DNA of 64,000 bases from Timema cristinae. Taxonomy: Eukaryota; Arthropoda; Insecta; Phasmatodea; Timematidae. Under the pieces are notes generated by a model. The model was not told the DNA's origin. It saw only the letters and a list, made by a program, of their open reading frames with translations, and did no database searches. Within the stretch, counting starts at the first letter, position 1; each line of letters opens with the position of its first letter. This document shows positions 11,982-23,450 of this stretch, piece by piece. The stretch is from positions 10,561,873-10,625,872 of the forward strand of contig JBCFYV010001001.1 of NCBI GenBank assembly GCA_039000515.1, given 5' to 3'. The position numbers and the translations under genes were made by a program.

Positions 11982-12340
11982 TACCTTACACATTAACAAG
12001 AACCTGTTCATCCAATCTACTACTAAGCGTCCTACGGACAAACTGAAAGTAAGTTTAACGATGAGTGTAGTACCTTATTAGTAATATTCATCCTTAATTC
12101 TCCTCTCTCCAGGCGTACTAACAAATAAGTGTATAAAGATAGGGGTTGAAATAAAGGGGTTCGTCACATATTTTCATGGGATATTTACATAATTTATATA
12201 AGCCTAATAGAAAAATCTTCCTAGAATGCTATCTATAATCTCCTCTCTATCAGTCTATCGTTACAGCTCTAAAATGCCATGAATAACAAGACACCTTGAA
12301 CGAATTTAAAACACAATTTTTAGAAATCATACTGGCCCTT

Positions 12341-12899
12341 CTAAACTTTCATCGGCTTTCTGTAAATCACCTCTTCTCCAGCAAGTTCTTTCAAAATAGA
12401 GTCCAGGCTCTTATTTTTAGTCTCCGGTACGATGAAATAACAGAAGAAGGCCATCGTGACTAAGCAGACGGCGAAGAACCAATAGCACCCATCCAGTCCC
12501 AGCATCGTGTTGAGGTCCGTGAAGAACCTCGTCACGAGGAACGCCATCACATTGAGCAGGCATATTAAAAAGGCGACACCGAACCCTCTCATCTGTGGTT
12601 GAAGACCTCGTTGATGACGACGAAGGGTATGGAATTGACGCCCAGGGCGATGGTCACAACATACATTCCGAGGCTGGTAACAGGAAGCCACCCTAGATGG
12701 TGACGTCATGGCCGTTAGATTTGAGATAAAAGAACCCTCCTAGAGCGAATAAACAGACGGCAGAGGCGAGATTTGAGACGATCAGTAAGATCTTCCTTCC
12801 AGCTCGATCGATCAAGATGGTCGTCAGGTAGACGCCAAACATCTGTAGAGCACCGACTATCATTGTGGACACGTTAGGTGACAGCTCGCTGCCTGCACT
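12341..12899 (-). CDS. Transporter copy A, exon 4 (TM8-12), frameshifted
   Basis: The acceptor 'ttatttcag' precedes SAGSELSPNVST. The exon reads TM8-9 with LIDRAGRK to SNGHDVT, then hits TAG after a 1-bp loss (CACC versus CACCC in copy B). In a second frame it continues with MRGFGVAFLICLLNVMAF and VPETKNKSLDSILKELAG. The changed tail ends at TAG 12343-12341. Confidence 0.75.
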
Positions 12900-13039
12900 C
12901 TGAAATAAAACCATAACCGTATTACATCTTACCTGAATTATTAGAATGGTTTTTAACATTTAAAATGTGGTTAGGCAATATTAATAACTAGGTAAGACTC
13001 AACCCAAACCAGTTAAAACCACATCGGAAGGCACGAATA

Positions 13040-13165
13040 CTAAATCACAATTTCCTGTAGTCTGGTTTGACGGTTATAGGAAGGACGGTATTCAAATCCT
13101 GGTCGAGTGTACTGAGGTTTTTTTTTTAGTTGTTTATTGCATAAGTGCCGGTAAATTTCCTCTAA
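13040..13165 (+). repeat. SINE-1 fragment in intron 3 of copy A
   Basis: 'ggtattcaaatcctggtcga' is a B-box-like block followed by a shortened SINE-1 body. Partial. Confidence 0.45.
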
Positions 13166-13342
13166 AAAGTTGTCTCTTTTCTAAAGCTTTTTAAATACGT
13201 ATATTGCAAAAGATAAGTAGCACACTGTAGATTAAAAAAAAACGCGATTGAATTGTTTGTAATCCATCGACTGTACAGGAGCATAGATTTATGCATTTAT
13301 CTTAAAGGGAGCCCACATCAGTATCTCAAAAATTTAAATGTT

Positions 13343-13645
13343 GACCTCATTGATCTAGGGGTAAAATACTCGCCTAATGACCCGAACTTCTAGGGTTCAA
13401 ATCCAGGTAGGATCAAAGGATTTTTCTTGATAGTTAGAAATGAATAGCTCATATTCCTTCGGGTGGGGAATAAAAACCATCGGGCCCATGTCGATTGTGG
13501 CGTGTAAAATAACCCTGGAAGATATGTGAAAACATCTTTCCCGGCAAAATTGGTAGGTCCTTTCACTCTCACTCATAGAAATTCTCTTGCGCTGATGTAA
13601 TCAGTCGGTTCAGATGGTGACCGTTGAATACCTCAAATAATAAAA
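13343..13645 (+). repeat. SINE-3 copy in intron 3 of copy A
   Basis: The tRNA-like head starts TGACCTCATTGATCTAGGGG, with a B box GGGTTCAAATCC. The body contains 'cccatgtcgattgtggcgtg', 'ccctggaagatatgtgaaaa' and the 3' end 'gatgtaatcagtcggttcag…tacctcaaataataaaa'. A copy sits in the same intron of transporter B at 31689-31995, so this insertion predates the tandem duplication. Confidence 0.75.
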
Positions 13646-13731
13646 TAAAAAGTTTTAAACTGAACTTGCCAACAGAACAGCCTTGAGTTTCCTTGGTACC
13701 TCCACAGAAATGTATTATGTATAATATGTGT

Positions 13732-14012
13732 CAGTATTATTACTAGAACCACTTCTTACTACCCATTCGGGTTATACGCACTTACGCTAATGTGTAATGG
13801 TAGGGTGATTGTGAGATGAAATGAAGGACCTACAGTTTAACGTGGAATCCGAACCACGGTGGTGGCCTGGCATTCCCCACATTCACAAGATGTCTTGTCA
13901 GAGGTGAGGAAGGGTTTGGTAATCAGATAAATCTGTGCCGGGACCGAGGATTGAACCTCGGACCCCAGTACAGAAGTCTGACATCTTACCCCTAGACCTC
14001 CAGGTCACCCCA
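13732..14012 (-). repeat. SINE-2 copy in intron 3 of copy A
   Basis: On the minus strand the head is GGTCTAGGGGTAAGATGTC (A-box region) with B box GAGGTTCAATCCTCGG. The body contains 'gtggggaatgccaggcc'. The 3' tail 'gcgtataacccgaatgggta' is shared with SINE-1. It is not found in copy B, so it inserted after the duplication or was lost from B. Confidence 0.75.
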
Positions 14013-14339
14013 AATGTGCCAGCAGCCTTGCTTTTAATATTATCTTGTGCGATATTGTAAGTACTGGCGATCTACATTTTAAAATATTAAAGCCAGATGA
14101 TTAAAGAGGAGTTATGAATGGGTTTGAGGGAAGTTTACAAGCATATGCTTACACTAAATCCAAATCATCACGTTTAAAAATTCCAACCCAATTTTCATCG
14201 AACCTTGACCTCACGAATAAGTCCACTACCCAGCCGTATGAAAAACTAATAATTTTTTAGTGTTAAATGCTTATAAAGTATCATATGTAACATAATATAT
14301 TATTAGCATAAAAATGATTTTTAATTAATTAGTAACAGG

Positions 14340-14572
14340 CCCGCTTCGGTATTTGAGTTCTCTAAGGCAAAACTCTCAAATAGATTGGACTGCCGATAAC
14401 GGACAGATGTTGCTTCTAATATAGGTCGGGGGTACTGAGGGTGGTTAGTGGTTTTCCACTCTAGATTCACTCAAATGTAGGTGCACTTACTCTAAATTCA
14501 AGCTTCCTCATCCTAAAAAATTCGTATAGTTAGTTAATTAGTGCATAAACTGAGATGCTCTGACAAAAATAA
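14340..14572 (+). repeat. SINE-1 copy in intron 3 of copy A
   Basis: The head 'cccgcttcggtatttgagtt' is followed by 'gactgccgataacgg', 'ataggtcgggggtactgagg' and the degraded tail. Copy B has a shorter, more decayed equivalent near 32345-32440. Confidence 0.6.
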
Positions 14573-14942
14573 AATCTATTAAAGCTCCTAAGAGCCCGCC
14601 TCAAGATCAATTAGACAGGAAATTAGATACGTAACTATGCTCCCAATATAAAAAAAAATATCAGAATAATGGTTGTATGCATTCTAAAATTTACAAAATT
14701 GAAATTTGGATCAGTTTAATAACTATCTATTTTTAAATAACAAGCTTACATTTTTTTATATGACAACATTTTAGGGGCTTATCACTATTCTCGAATCCCT
14801 TGGTTTTTTTAAGAGAATAAACAATAAAGTACATCAATATGTTGTAATCGTTAGAGCGTAGTATTTTATATAATAACCTTGTTAATCGTCCGCGAGGTTG
14901 GTTCATTAATGTTTAAAAAATTGATAGGTAGTTCGTTCCTAC

Positions 14943-15442
14943 CTCGAAGATGTTGACTGTGTAACTGAGAACTGCCGTGATCCCAGAAAGCTGATTGTTT
15001 ACAATCAAACCTACACTTATCAGAAGAGCCTTCAATGTACCCCTGGACTTCAAGTTTTTGATAAAAGATGACATAGTTAGGCGGTTTTCCTTCCCCTTTT
15101 TGTAGGCTTCCTTGAGTCTCGTCATCTCTTGATCAACGCTGACCACGTCTCCTGTCCGAAGCCACATCAGAGCCTTCCTGGCGCCATCAGGGTTCTTTTG
15201 GCTCATGAGGTACACTGGTGTCTCAGGCATCCAGAAGAAGGAGGCCATGAAAATGACAGGCATCGCCAGACAGATGGCTGTGAAGGTCGTGTACGACGCG
15301 TAGTAGCCCACCACGTAGGCGAATAGGATACCGCCGAAGGAGAACAGGATTGTGTAGGAGCCTAGGCCGCCACGGATGTCATCCTCTACTATTTCCGTCA
15401 CGTAAAGTGGACCAAGGATAGTGTTGCCAGCAGCACCTAAGC
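14943..15442 (-). CDS. Transporter copy A, exon 3 (TM4-7), intact
   Basis: 500 nt. The acceptor 'tccctttag' precedes GCTTAGGTGCTGC, and the donor is GAG|GTAGGA at 14942-14937. It encodes LGPLYVTEIVEDDIRGG, two adjacent helices, MPETPVYLMSQKNPDGARK, then LKALLISVG and NNQLSGITAVLSYTVNIFE. The frame is fully open and phase 0 at its end. Confidence 0.9.
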
Positions 15443-16062
15443 CTAAAGGGAGAATAGTATTGCTTGAATAGATTTAATAATTACAAAATATCGTGGTTGG
15501 AAGAAGTCAGTTTGACAACACAACTACGGACTTAACAAATTTAACTTAATCCGTTTAGGAGTACCAAGAAAGATTCTCTTGGTATTTAAGTAAAGTAAAA
15601 GTTAGATCCTATTTTTTTTCTTGTTTTGACATAGATTTAAATATATTAACTTTGTTGTATAGTAAATTAATATCAAAACACAACATATTATTAGGATATA
15701 AAAATATGAAATTGAATTTTTTGGAAGGAGCATAACATATTAAAAATATAGCTTACTTTAATTTTTATTTGGCCCATATTATTACAGGAATCTGTTTACA
15801 GTAGATGAGTGATTGAATTGGTAAGTCCTCTAACCCATTATTATTGAAAAGATAAAACTGTTTCTATTACCAAAATAATTTTTCATAAGAACCTTGAAAG
15901 ATCACAACAGTTTGTGGCTTGCTCCTCCCAGCCGACACTTACCAAGGAAGATTACTACCCCCCCTCTCTCACTCTCCCCAAAAAGAGCCACCTCCTTCAT
16001 TTACCCTTTCTCTTTAGAAGATACACAGTGATATGTCCCCTTAACTAAAAAAGTTTCCCTTA
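15443..16062. other. Intron 2 of copy A, proximal part
   Basis: AT-rich sequence grading into pyrimidine-rich, repeat-like sequence from about 15930. It corresponds loosely to 33280-33450 plus 36392-36480 of copy B, where a hAT element is inserted. Confidence 0.5.
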
Positions 16063-19000
16063 CCAGCGCTCCTAGGAAGAACCTACCCCCGCTCCTTTAA
16101 GAAGAGGAGCCTACCCACGTTCCTTTAGGAAGAAGAGCCTACCCACGTTTCTTTAGGAAGAAGAGCCTACCCACATTCCTTTAGGAAGAAGAGCCTACTC
16201 ACGTTTCTTTAGGAAGAAGAGACTACCCACATTCCTTTAGGAAGAAGAGCCTACCCACATTCCTTTAGGAAGAAGAGCCTACCCACGTTTCTTTAGGAAG
16301 AAGAGCCTACCCACATTCCTTTAGGAAGAAGAGCCTACCCACGTTTCCTTAGGAAGAAGAGCCTACCCACATTCCTTTAGGAAGAAGAGCCTACCCACGT
16401 TCCTCTAGGAAGAAGAGCCTACTCACGTTTCTTTAGGAAGAAGAGACTACCCACGTTCCTTTAGGAAGAAGAGCCTACTCACGTTTCTTTAGGAAGAAGA
16501 GCCTACCTACATTCCTTTAGGAAGAAGAGCCTACTCACGTTCCTTTAGGAAGAAGAGCCTACTCACGTTCCTTTAGGAAGAAGAGCCTACCCACATTCCT
16601 TTAGGAAGAAGAGCCTACTCACGTTTCTTTAGGAAGAAGAGACTACCCACGTTCCTTTAGGAAGAAGAGCCTACCCACGTTTCTTTAGGAAGAAGAGCCT
16701 ACCCACATTCCTTTAGGAAGAAGAGCCTACTCACGTTTCTTTAGGAAGAAGAGCCTACCCACATTCCTTTAGGAAGAAGAGCCTACTCACGTTCCTTTAG
16801 GAAGAAGAGCCTACCCACGTTTCTTTAGGAAGAAGAGCCTACCTACATTCCTTTAGGAAGAAGAGACTACCCACGTTCCTTTAGGAAGAAGAGCCTACCC
16901 ACGTTTCTTTAGGAAGAAGAGCCTACCCACATTCCTTTAGGAAGAAGAGCCTACTCACGTTTCTTTAGGAAGAAGAGACTACCCACGTTCCTTTAGGAAG
17001 AAGAGCCTACTCACGTTTCTTTAGGAAGAAGAGCCTACCTACATTCCTTTAGGAAGAAGAGCCTACTCACGTTTCTTTAGGAAGAAGAGACTACCCACGT
17101 TCCTTTAGGAAGAAGAGCCTACCCACGTTTCTTTAGGAAGAAGAGCCTACCTACATTCCTTTAGGAAGAAGAGCCTACTCACGTTCCTTTAGGAAGAAGA
17201 GACTACCCACGTTCCTTTAGGAAGAAGAGCCTACTCACGTTTCTTTAGGAAGAAGAAACTACCCACGTTCCTTTAGGAAGAAGAGCCTACTCACGTTTCT
17301 TTAGGAAGAAGAGCCTACTCACGTTCCTCTAGGAAGAAGAGCCTACTCACGTTCCTTTAGGAAGAAGAGCCTACCCACATTCCTTTAGGAAGAAGAGCCT
17401 ACTCACGTTTCTTTAGGAAGAAGAGACTACCCACGTTCCTTTAGGAAGAAGAGCCTACCCACGTTTCTTTAGGAAGAGGAGCCTACCCACATTCCTTTAG
17501 GAAGAAGAGACTACCCACGTTCCTTTAGGAAGAAGAGCCTACCCACGTTTCTTTAGGAAGAAGAGCCTACCTACATTCCTTTAGGAAGAAGAGCCTACTC
17601 ACGTTTCTTTAGGAAGAAGAGACTACCCACGTTCCTTTAGGAAGAAGAGCCTACCCACGTTTCTTTAGGAAGAAGAGCCTACCTACATTCCTTTAGGAAG
17701 AAGAGCCTACTCACGTTCCTTTAGGAAGAAGAGACTACCCACGTTCCTTTAGGAAGAAGAGCCTACTCACGTTTCTTTAGGAAGAAGAAACTACCCACGT
17801 TCCTTTAGGAAGAAGAGCCTACCCACGTTCCTTTAGGAAGAAGAGACTACCCACGTTCCTTTAGGAAGAAGAGCCTACCCACATTCCTTTAGGAAGAAGA
17901 GCCTACTCACGTTTCTTTAGGAAGAAGAGCCTACTCACGTTCCTCTAGGAAGAAAAGCCTACTCACGTTCCTCTAGGAAGAAGAGACTACCCACGTTCCT
18001 TTAGGAAGAAGAGCCTACTCACGTTTCTTTAGGAAGAAGAGCCTACTCACGTTCCTCTAGGAAGAAGAGCCTACTCACGTTCCTCTAGGAAGAAGAGCCT
18101 ACCCACATTCCTCTAGGAAGAAGAGACTACCCACGTTCCTTTAGGAAGAAGAGCCTACCCACGTTCCTCTAGGAAGAAGAGCCTACTCACGTTCCTCTAG
18201 GAAGAAGAGCCTACCCACATTCCTTTAGGAAGAAGAGACTACCCACGTTCCTTTAGGAAGAAGAGCCTACTCACGTTTCTTTAGGAAGAAGAGCCTACCT
18301 ACATTCCTTTAGGAAGAAGAGCCTACTCACGTTTCTTTAGGAAGAAGAGACTACCCACGTTCCTTTAGGAAGAAGAAACTACCCACGTTCCTTTAGGAAG
18401 AAGAGCCTACCCACGTTTCTTTAGGAAGAAGAGACTACCCACGTTCCTTTAGGAAGAAGAGCCTACCCACGTTCCTCTAGGAAGAAGAGCCTACTCACGT
18501 TCCTCTAGGAAGAAGAGCCTACCCACATTCCTTTATGAAGAAGAGACTACCCACGTTCCTTTAGGAAGAAGAGCCTACCCACGTTCCTCTAGGAAGAAGA
18601 GCCTACTCACGTTCCTCTAGGAAGAAGAGCCTACCCACGTTCCTTTAGGAAGAAGAGACTACCAACGTTCCTTTAGGAAGAAGAGCCTACTCACGTTCCT
18701 CTAGGAAGAAGAGCCTACTCACGTTCCTCTAGGAAGAAGAGCCTACCCACATTCCTTTAGGAAGAAGAGACTACCCACGTTCCTTTAGGAAGAAGAGCCT
18801 ACCCACGTTCCTCTAGGAAGAGGAGACTACCCACGTTCCTTTAGGAAGAAGAGCCTACTCACGTTCCTCTAGGAAGAAGAGCCTACCCACGTTCCTTTAG
18901 GAAGAAGAGCCTACTCACGTTCCTCTAGGAAGAAGAGCCTACCCACATTCCTTTAGGAAGAAGAGACTACCCACGTTCCTTTAGGAAGAAGAGACTACCC

Positions 19001-19475
19001 ACGTTCCTTTAGGAAGAAGAGCCTACCCACGTTCCTCTAGGAAGAGGAGACTACCCACGTTCCTTTAGGAAGAAGTGCCTACTCACGTTCCTCTAGGAAG
19101 AAGAGCCTACTCACGTTCCTTTAGGAAGAAGAGCCTACTCACGTTCCTCTAGGAAGAAGAGCCTACTCACGTTCCTCTAGGAAGAAGAGCCTACCCACAT
19201 TCCTTTAGGAAGAAGAGACTACCCACGTTCCTTTAGGAAGAAGAGCCTACCCACGTTCCTCTAGGAAGAGGAGACTACCCACGTTCCTTTAGGAAGAAGA
19301 GCCTACTCACGTTCCTCTAGGAAGAAGAGCCTACTCACGTTCCTTTAGGAAGAAGAGCCTACTCACGTTCCTCTAGGAAGAGGAGCCTACCCACGTTTCT
19401 TTAGGAAGAAGAGCCTACTCACGTTTCTCTAGGAATAAGAGCCGTCCCACGTTCCTTTAGGAAGAAGAGCCTCCC
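16063..19475. repeat. 28-bp minisatellite, about 120 units, in intron 2 of copy A
   Basis: The unit on the plus strand is CTTTAGGAAGAAGAGCC + TACCCACGTTC (28 bp). Variants alternate at fixed positions: gcc/gac, ccc/ctc, acgtt/acatt, ttc/tcc and ttt/tct. Blocks of variants recur, which points to growth by multi-unit duplication. On the transcribed (minus) strand every 'ctcacg' unit gives CGTGAGT, a 5' splice-site core, and 'tctag' units give a pyrimidine tract ending in CTAG. The array stops about 10 bp short of exon 2. Copy B has only a short decayed array (36474-37145). Confidence 0.95.
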
Positions 19476-19489
19476 CTATTCCTGCTCAC

Positions 19490-19795
19490 CTAGGAAAAGC
19501 CTCCCCGCAAAGAGCATGAGCTCTGATCGGGCGGTGAGGACCAGTAGCCATCCGATGACGCCGGGTAATCCCACCAGATAGCCCGTCAGCTTCCTGCTGT
19601 GCCTGTTGACCATATAGTTGTAGAAAGGGGAGGACAAAATACCACCAAAACACATGAGTGAGCCCAACCACGAGGACGAATCTGCGCTCATAGGCTCGAC
19701 GTCATCGCCCAGAGGAGAGGGTGACGACTGCAACAGGGGCAGCATGGTTGATGGCCACCCCATCACTACGCCTGTGGCGAATGATGAAACACTCA
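19490..19795 (-). CDS. Transporter copy A, exon 2 (TM1-3), intact
   Basis: 306 nt. The acceptor 'tcattccag' precedes TGAGTGTTTC and the donor is CTAG|GTGAGC (19489-19484). It encodes VSVSSFATGVVMGWPST, the extracellular loop with SSPSPLGDDVEPMSADSSSW, then NRHSRKLTGYLVGLPG and ARSELMLFAGRLFLG. Identical to copy B over nearly its full length. Confidence 0.92.
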
Positions 19796-20764
19796 CTGGA
19801 ATGATAACAAACAAACAGTTGGTATTTGTTTCTGTCAAACAAGACAGAGTTCAAGCCTCTTTCTAGTAGAATATACTCATGGAACAGATGGTTATGTTAA
19901 TTTGTGTTTGCCTCTATTATAGCGTTTGGTAGTTGGGTCAAGTTTGGATAATCCCCTTATAGTTTATCTCGCAAATACATCAGGGCTGCCAAAAACATAA
20001 ATAACTAATGTACCGTTACTATATAATACTTGAGAATGTGTGCAACACCTAAATACTCGGAAATAAACATGAGAATAAATTAAATACAGTGTAATAAATA
20101 AAAAAAGGATTAGATAAAATCATACATTAAATTTATTCTCGGATAAGTAAATGATGAATACAATATACAAAAAACAGTTTTAAATAATTTTGGTTTAGGG
20201 TGGTAGAGCGAAGCGACGAAACTCGAAGAGACGAAATTTTAGGTATGCCTCTCTCTTTCTTTCGTTCTCTTTCTCTCTCTTTATATACATACATAAATAT
20301 TACGTGCAACATCTCCTACTACCCACTCTTGCTATCTGTTAATTTACACTAAATGAAAAGAATCAAGACATTGGAGTTAAGATGAAATGTAATGAATTTG
20401 TATTTGCGTGGCGGAAGAGTGGAATCATTTTGGGAAAACCAACCTTGGTACACTTCCATAGCACTCGAACCCTGACTTACCAGTCACCATGAAATAAGAT
20501 CAGATGACATGACGACTTTCACTCAATGGCTTCCCACTCTTATCAACGCAACTGAATATACTTCCCCCCCCCCCCTATCTAAATTCTACCTTCTTCTTCC
20601 TAGGACAACTAGTATAAATATTTGGGTAACGAGACACCGTCCATTATCAAAATAATATATGTTTATAATTAAAAGGAATTGGTATTATTCTCAAAGTTGG
20701 GATTGTTCAAATAAAATTATTTTTATTGAAACTATATATTACTAAAGCAATTGTGTCCACTCAC
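19796..20764. other. Intron 1 of copy A
   Basis: Holds an inverted pair of SINE-1-like fragments (20310-20640) and a poly-C run near 20563-20574. No other feature. Confidence 0.6.
20310..20640. repeat. Inverted SINE-1-like pair in intron 1
   Basis: A minus-strand copy (about 20310-20485, tail 'cctactacccactcttgcta' at the left) is followed by a plus-strand fragment (about 20525-20640) that ends in the tail. The same pair is at 37660-37985 in copy B, so it predates the duplication. Confidence 0.55.
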
Positions 20765-20849
20765 CGGTTGTAGCGGCTAAGTATTGTGCTAGCCTTATTT
20801 TTCCTTTTATTGCTGATGACTGATCTAACTGTTTGGTAGAGTCCTCCAT
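20765..20849 (-). CDS. Transporter copy A, exon 1 with start codon
   Basis: 85 coding nt from ATG at 20849 to the donor ACCG|GTGAGT. The N-terminus starts MEDSTKQLDQSSAIKGK and ends LAQYLAATT, then joins exon 2 in phase 1. Copy B has the same exon at 38176-38092 with one visible amino-acid change (K6 to T). A possible 5' UTR acceptor 'taatag' lies about 35 nt upstream of the ATG. Confidence 0.85.
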
Positions 20850-22439
20850 CTTGTAAACCGTCGAGCCGTCAAGTAAGTTCTATTAAAGGGAGGCTACAGT
20901 TAGAACATTTTTATATTATTATATTAATAATAAAACACACCCTAGCTTGATACAATAAATTTAATTCACATTGATGCACACATTATGTTATAAAACTGAG
21001 GTTTATTTTCCCAATTTATATTGGCGTCTTATAGTCTATAATTCAGGTGAGGGGAACCTTTTTGTATTGTAAAATCCGCAGTCGCTTCATAGATTACTCA
21101 TAAAATCGTGGACTTAAAGTGCGCCAACCATAGATAAATAAATACATCAATAAAATCGGTTAATTTTTTCAACATAATAATTAGAAAATAAAGGTTTTTA
21201 TATTAATTAACTAAAACACACAACGCTAGAGGATGTATCATTTTTAAATAATTAAGCATCGTTACTATGTCCTATAAAGGCACTTCTTGTTAGGATGGAC
21301 AACCAAAGGGGTTGGGTTAGGGAAACCTATTTTTATTAAAGTAGTTATTGATTGTTTTTTTTTATTAGAAAAGGATGTAAAAGTTGAATGGTAAACATTT
21401 AAGTATATTAATATGTAAGAACGTGTCTTAAACTTTATAAAAAGTAAAAGTAAAACCATCAAAATATAAGTTAAGCCATCGTGCAACCCACGTGCTAACT
21501 GAACCTCGTTATTTTCCTGGTCACTGTCTCCTTGTATTTACTTGCCTTTTCCTAGAATTATCTATTTTTTTTCTGTAAAAGGTTAAATGTTTTATTTCAA
21601 TATACTAGCCAGTATCAATACTACACTTGCACGTATCACCATTGTTGGTTTTGTTTGCTTTTCTATAGTACGTATTATTGGTGGAGATTTCAAATTACAT
21701 TCTATTGATTGGTTTTGGAATTTGTTTTCATAATTTTTATTTTGTATTGACGCTCAATATGCGTTTCTTCTCCCGACTAAAGAAAAAAAAATATGGAAAA
21801 TTAGACTATTATATACAATAAATATTGTTTTTGCAACTCTTCAACTTATGTTTAAACAGACAAGCACACGCGAAAGACGTGCTGCTGAGACTACTATCTG
21901 GCAACGCCGAGTTTAGTCGCATTCACAGCGCTAGAAACGTCAAACACAAAGTTATGTTACGGAAACCGTAATTCTCTTTGACGAATCGCATACTTGACAT
22001 TGTTCATTGCAATCCCTTTACAGGATACATTCCTATGATACTACAGGTTGCCCGAGATTTAATGAAACATCTTACAAAAGTATTTCCCCCAAGAAAGAGA
22101 TAAACAATAATACCACCACAACAGAAAAATCACTAAAATAGGAAATGTATGGAATATCTTTAAAAATACGTAAAATTCGGGAAAATATGTGTTATTAAAA
22201 ATGAAAAATACAATCGCAAACAACCTAATTCTCATCATCCCTTTAAATAAGAATACATTTCCAATTTTATCATACATCCGTAAACATTAGAGAAACGAAA
22301 TACCTTTTCAGTTATCACTGTAATGTTGTTGTACTATTAAATATACATTTTTTATTGAAATATATTTTAATGATCAATAAGCAAACATGTATTTTTTACT
22401 TTCTCGCATCTTACAGGTAAAGAAAGTATTAGGATCGTC
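20850..22439. other. Upstream flank of copy A
   Basis: The promoter region should be here or beyond an unseen 5' UTR exon. I see no reliable core-promoter motif. 20900-21560 is similar to 38230-38830 plus 39200-39270 near copy B. Confidence 0.4.
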
Positions 22440-23450
22440 AAATAAATCGAACTCGAGATTTTATGAATCTCGACGTTTCACGACCCCCCGAATCCGAAAA
22501 AGTGATTTTTGAATTTATCTGTCTGTCATCTGTCTGTCTGTCTGTACCTCCGATTAGAGCCTAAAACATCTTACCGATCGGCCTAAAACTTGGTATCAAA
22601 GGGTTTTCTTATAGGGTTGCCCCGAGGGTTATTGGATATCTAACTCTAAAATTAAGGGTAGTTAAATTAATTTAATTAAATTTATAAATATCTATAAATA
22701 TTTCAAACAAAATGACTACTCTCAATATTTCAGCAAATTGAATTTAAGGGTTCCAGTCTGATGCGTAAATTCTTATTATTTATCATATCTCAGTAATTCT
22801 TTGATATATTAAATTAATTATCGTTTAAAATATATAGGTATATTTATAATACAAATCTTTTATTTGAAACATATTTTTATAAAATCAATAACTTTCTAAG
22901 TTATACACAATTCAACTTTTTGAACGCCAAAGGTAAAGTATTGCGACCGTAAAAAAAAAAACCTAACCCGAAATGTTGATGAATGTCAACGTCTCATCAC
23001 CCCCTTAACTCTAATAAGTGGTTTTTGCAATGCCGTCTGTTTGTGTGTTTGTTTAACCCTAAAATTAAGAGTAGGATTAATAAAAAGCGAAAAGAGAAAA
23101 AAAACTATTTTCTCAAAATCTGCTGAATCTATTTTGCTTAAAATTAGTAATTAGGCATTAATTAAGATTATAAATAAAATGGCTATTTTCATTTTCCTAT
23201 GAAAATTAATTTTAAGGTACTTCAAGGATGCGGAAATTTCTGTATTTCCACAAATATTTGAGATACTAAATAATTTAGCATTACAAAATTGTGTCACTAT
23301 TATAATAAAAAACTTTATTTGAAATATATTTTTATAAAACCAATATTTTCTGAGATATCGGCAAATATATTAATACATTTTTGTGAGCTTTAGTTCTAAA
23401 GAGATAATACTTAAGTTTTAACGCAATAATTCTCCAATGCCATTGGGTAA
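22440..23450. repeat. Dispersed repeat with TCTG run
   Basis: Two degenerate tandem blocks (22440-22900 and 22960-23400) start with 'atgaatctcgacgtttcacg' / 'atgaatgtcaacgtctcatc', then 'gatttttg…' and a (TCTG)n-like run, then 'taaaattaagggtagtt'. A third block is at 40290-40720 upstream of copy B. No coding capacity was seen. Confidence 0.5.

Larger units (their letters stand above)
12341..20849 (-). pseudogene. Tret1-like MFS sugar transporter, copy A (four coding exons, last one broken)
   Basis: Twelve-helix major facilitator protein of the sugar-transporter family, by resemblance a facilitated trehalose/hexose carrier of the plasma membrane. Coding exons on the minus strand are 20849-20765, 19795-19490, 15442-14943 and 12899-12341, with phases 1, 1 and 0 at the junctions. 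Motifs: GVVMGWPS in TM1, NRHSRKL in loop 2-3 (family NRxGRK; the G is S here), MPETPVYL after TM6 (family PESPxxL), NNQLSGI in TM7 and DRAGRKILL in loop 8-9. Exons 1-3 are open. Exon 4 has three 1-bp deletions relative to copy B: near 12690 (creating an in-frame TAG), near 12599, and near 12366, where the C-terminus changes to …YRKPMKV. Intron 2 carries a 3.4-kb minisatellite that begins about 10 bp from exon 2. This is either a young pseudogene or a gene with assembly indels. Substrate is inferred from family only. Confidence 0.8.

Noticed and set aside
15129..15326. Plus-strand open frame opposite transporter exon 3 (also 32966-33163)
   Set aside because: Shadow of the minus-strand coding exon, present in both paralogs for that reason.
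16063..19475. CRISPR-like array (short repeats at even spacing)
   Set aside because: There are no unique spacers; the 28-bp units are contiguous, and the setting is a eukaryotic intron.
19654..19866. Plus-strand open frame opposite transporter exon 2 (also 37325-37570)
   Set aside because: Antisense shadow of a real exon.
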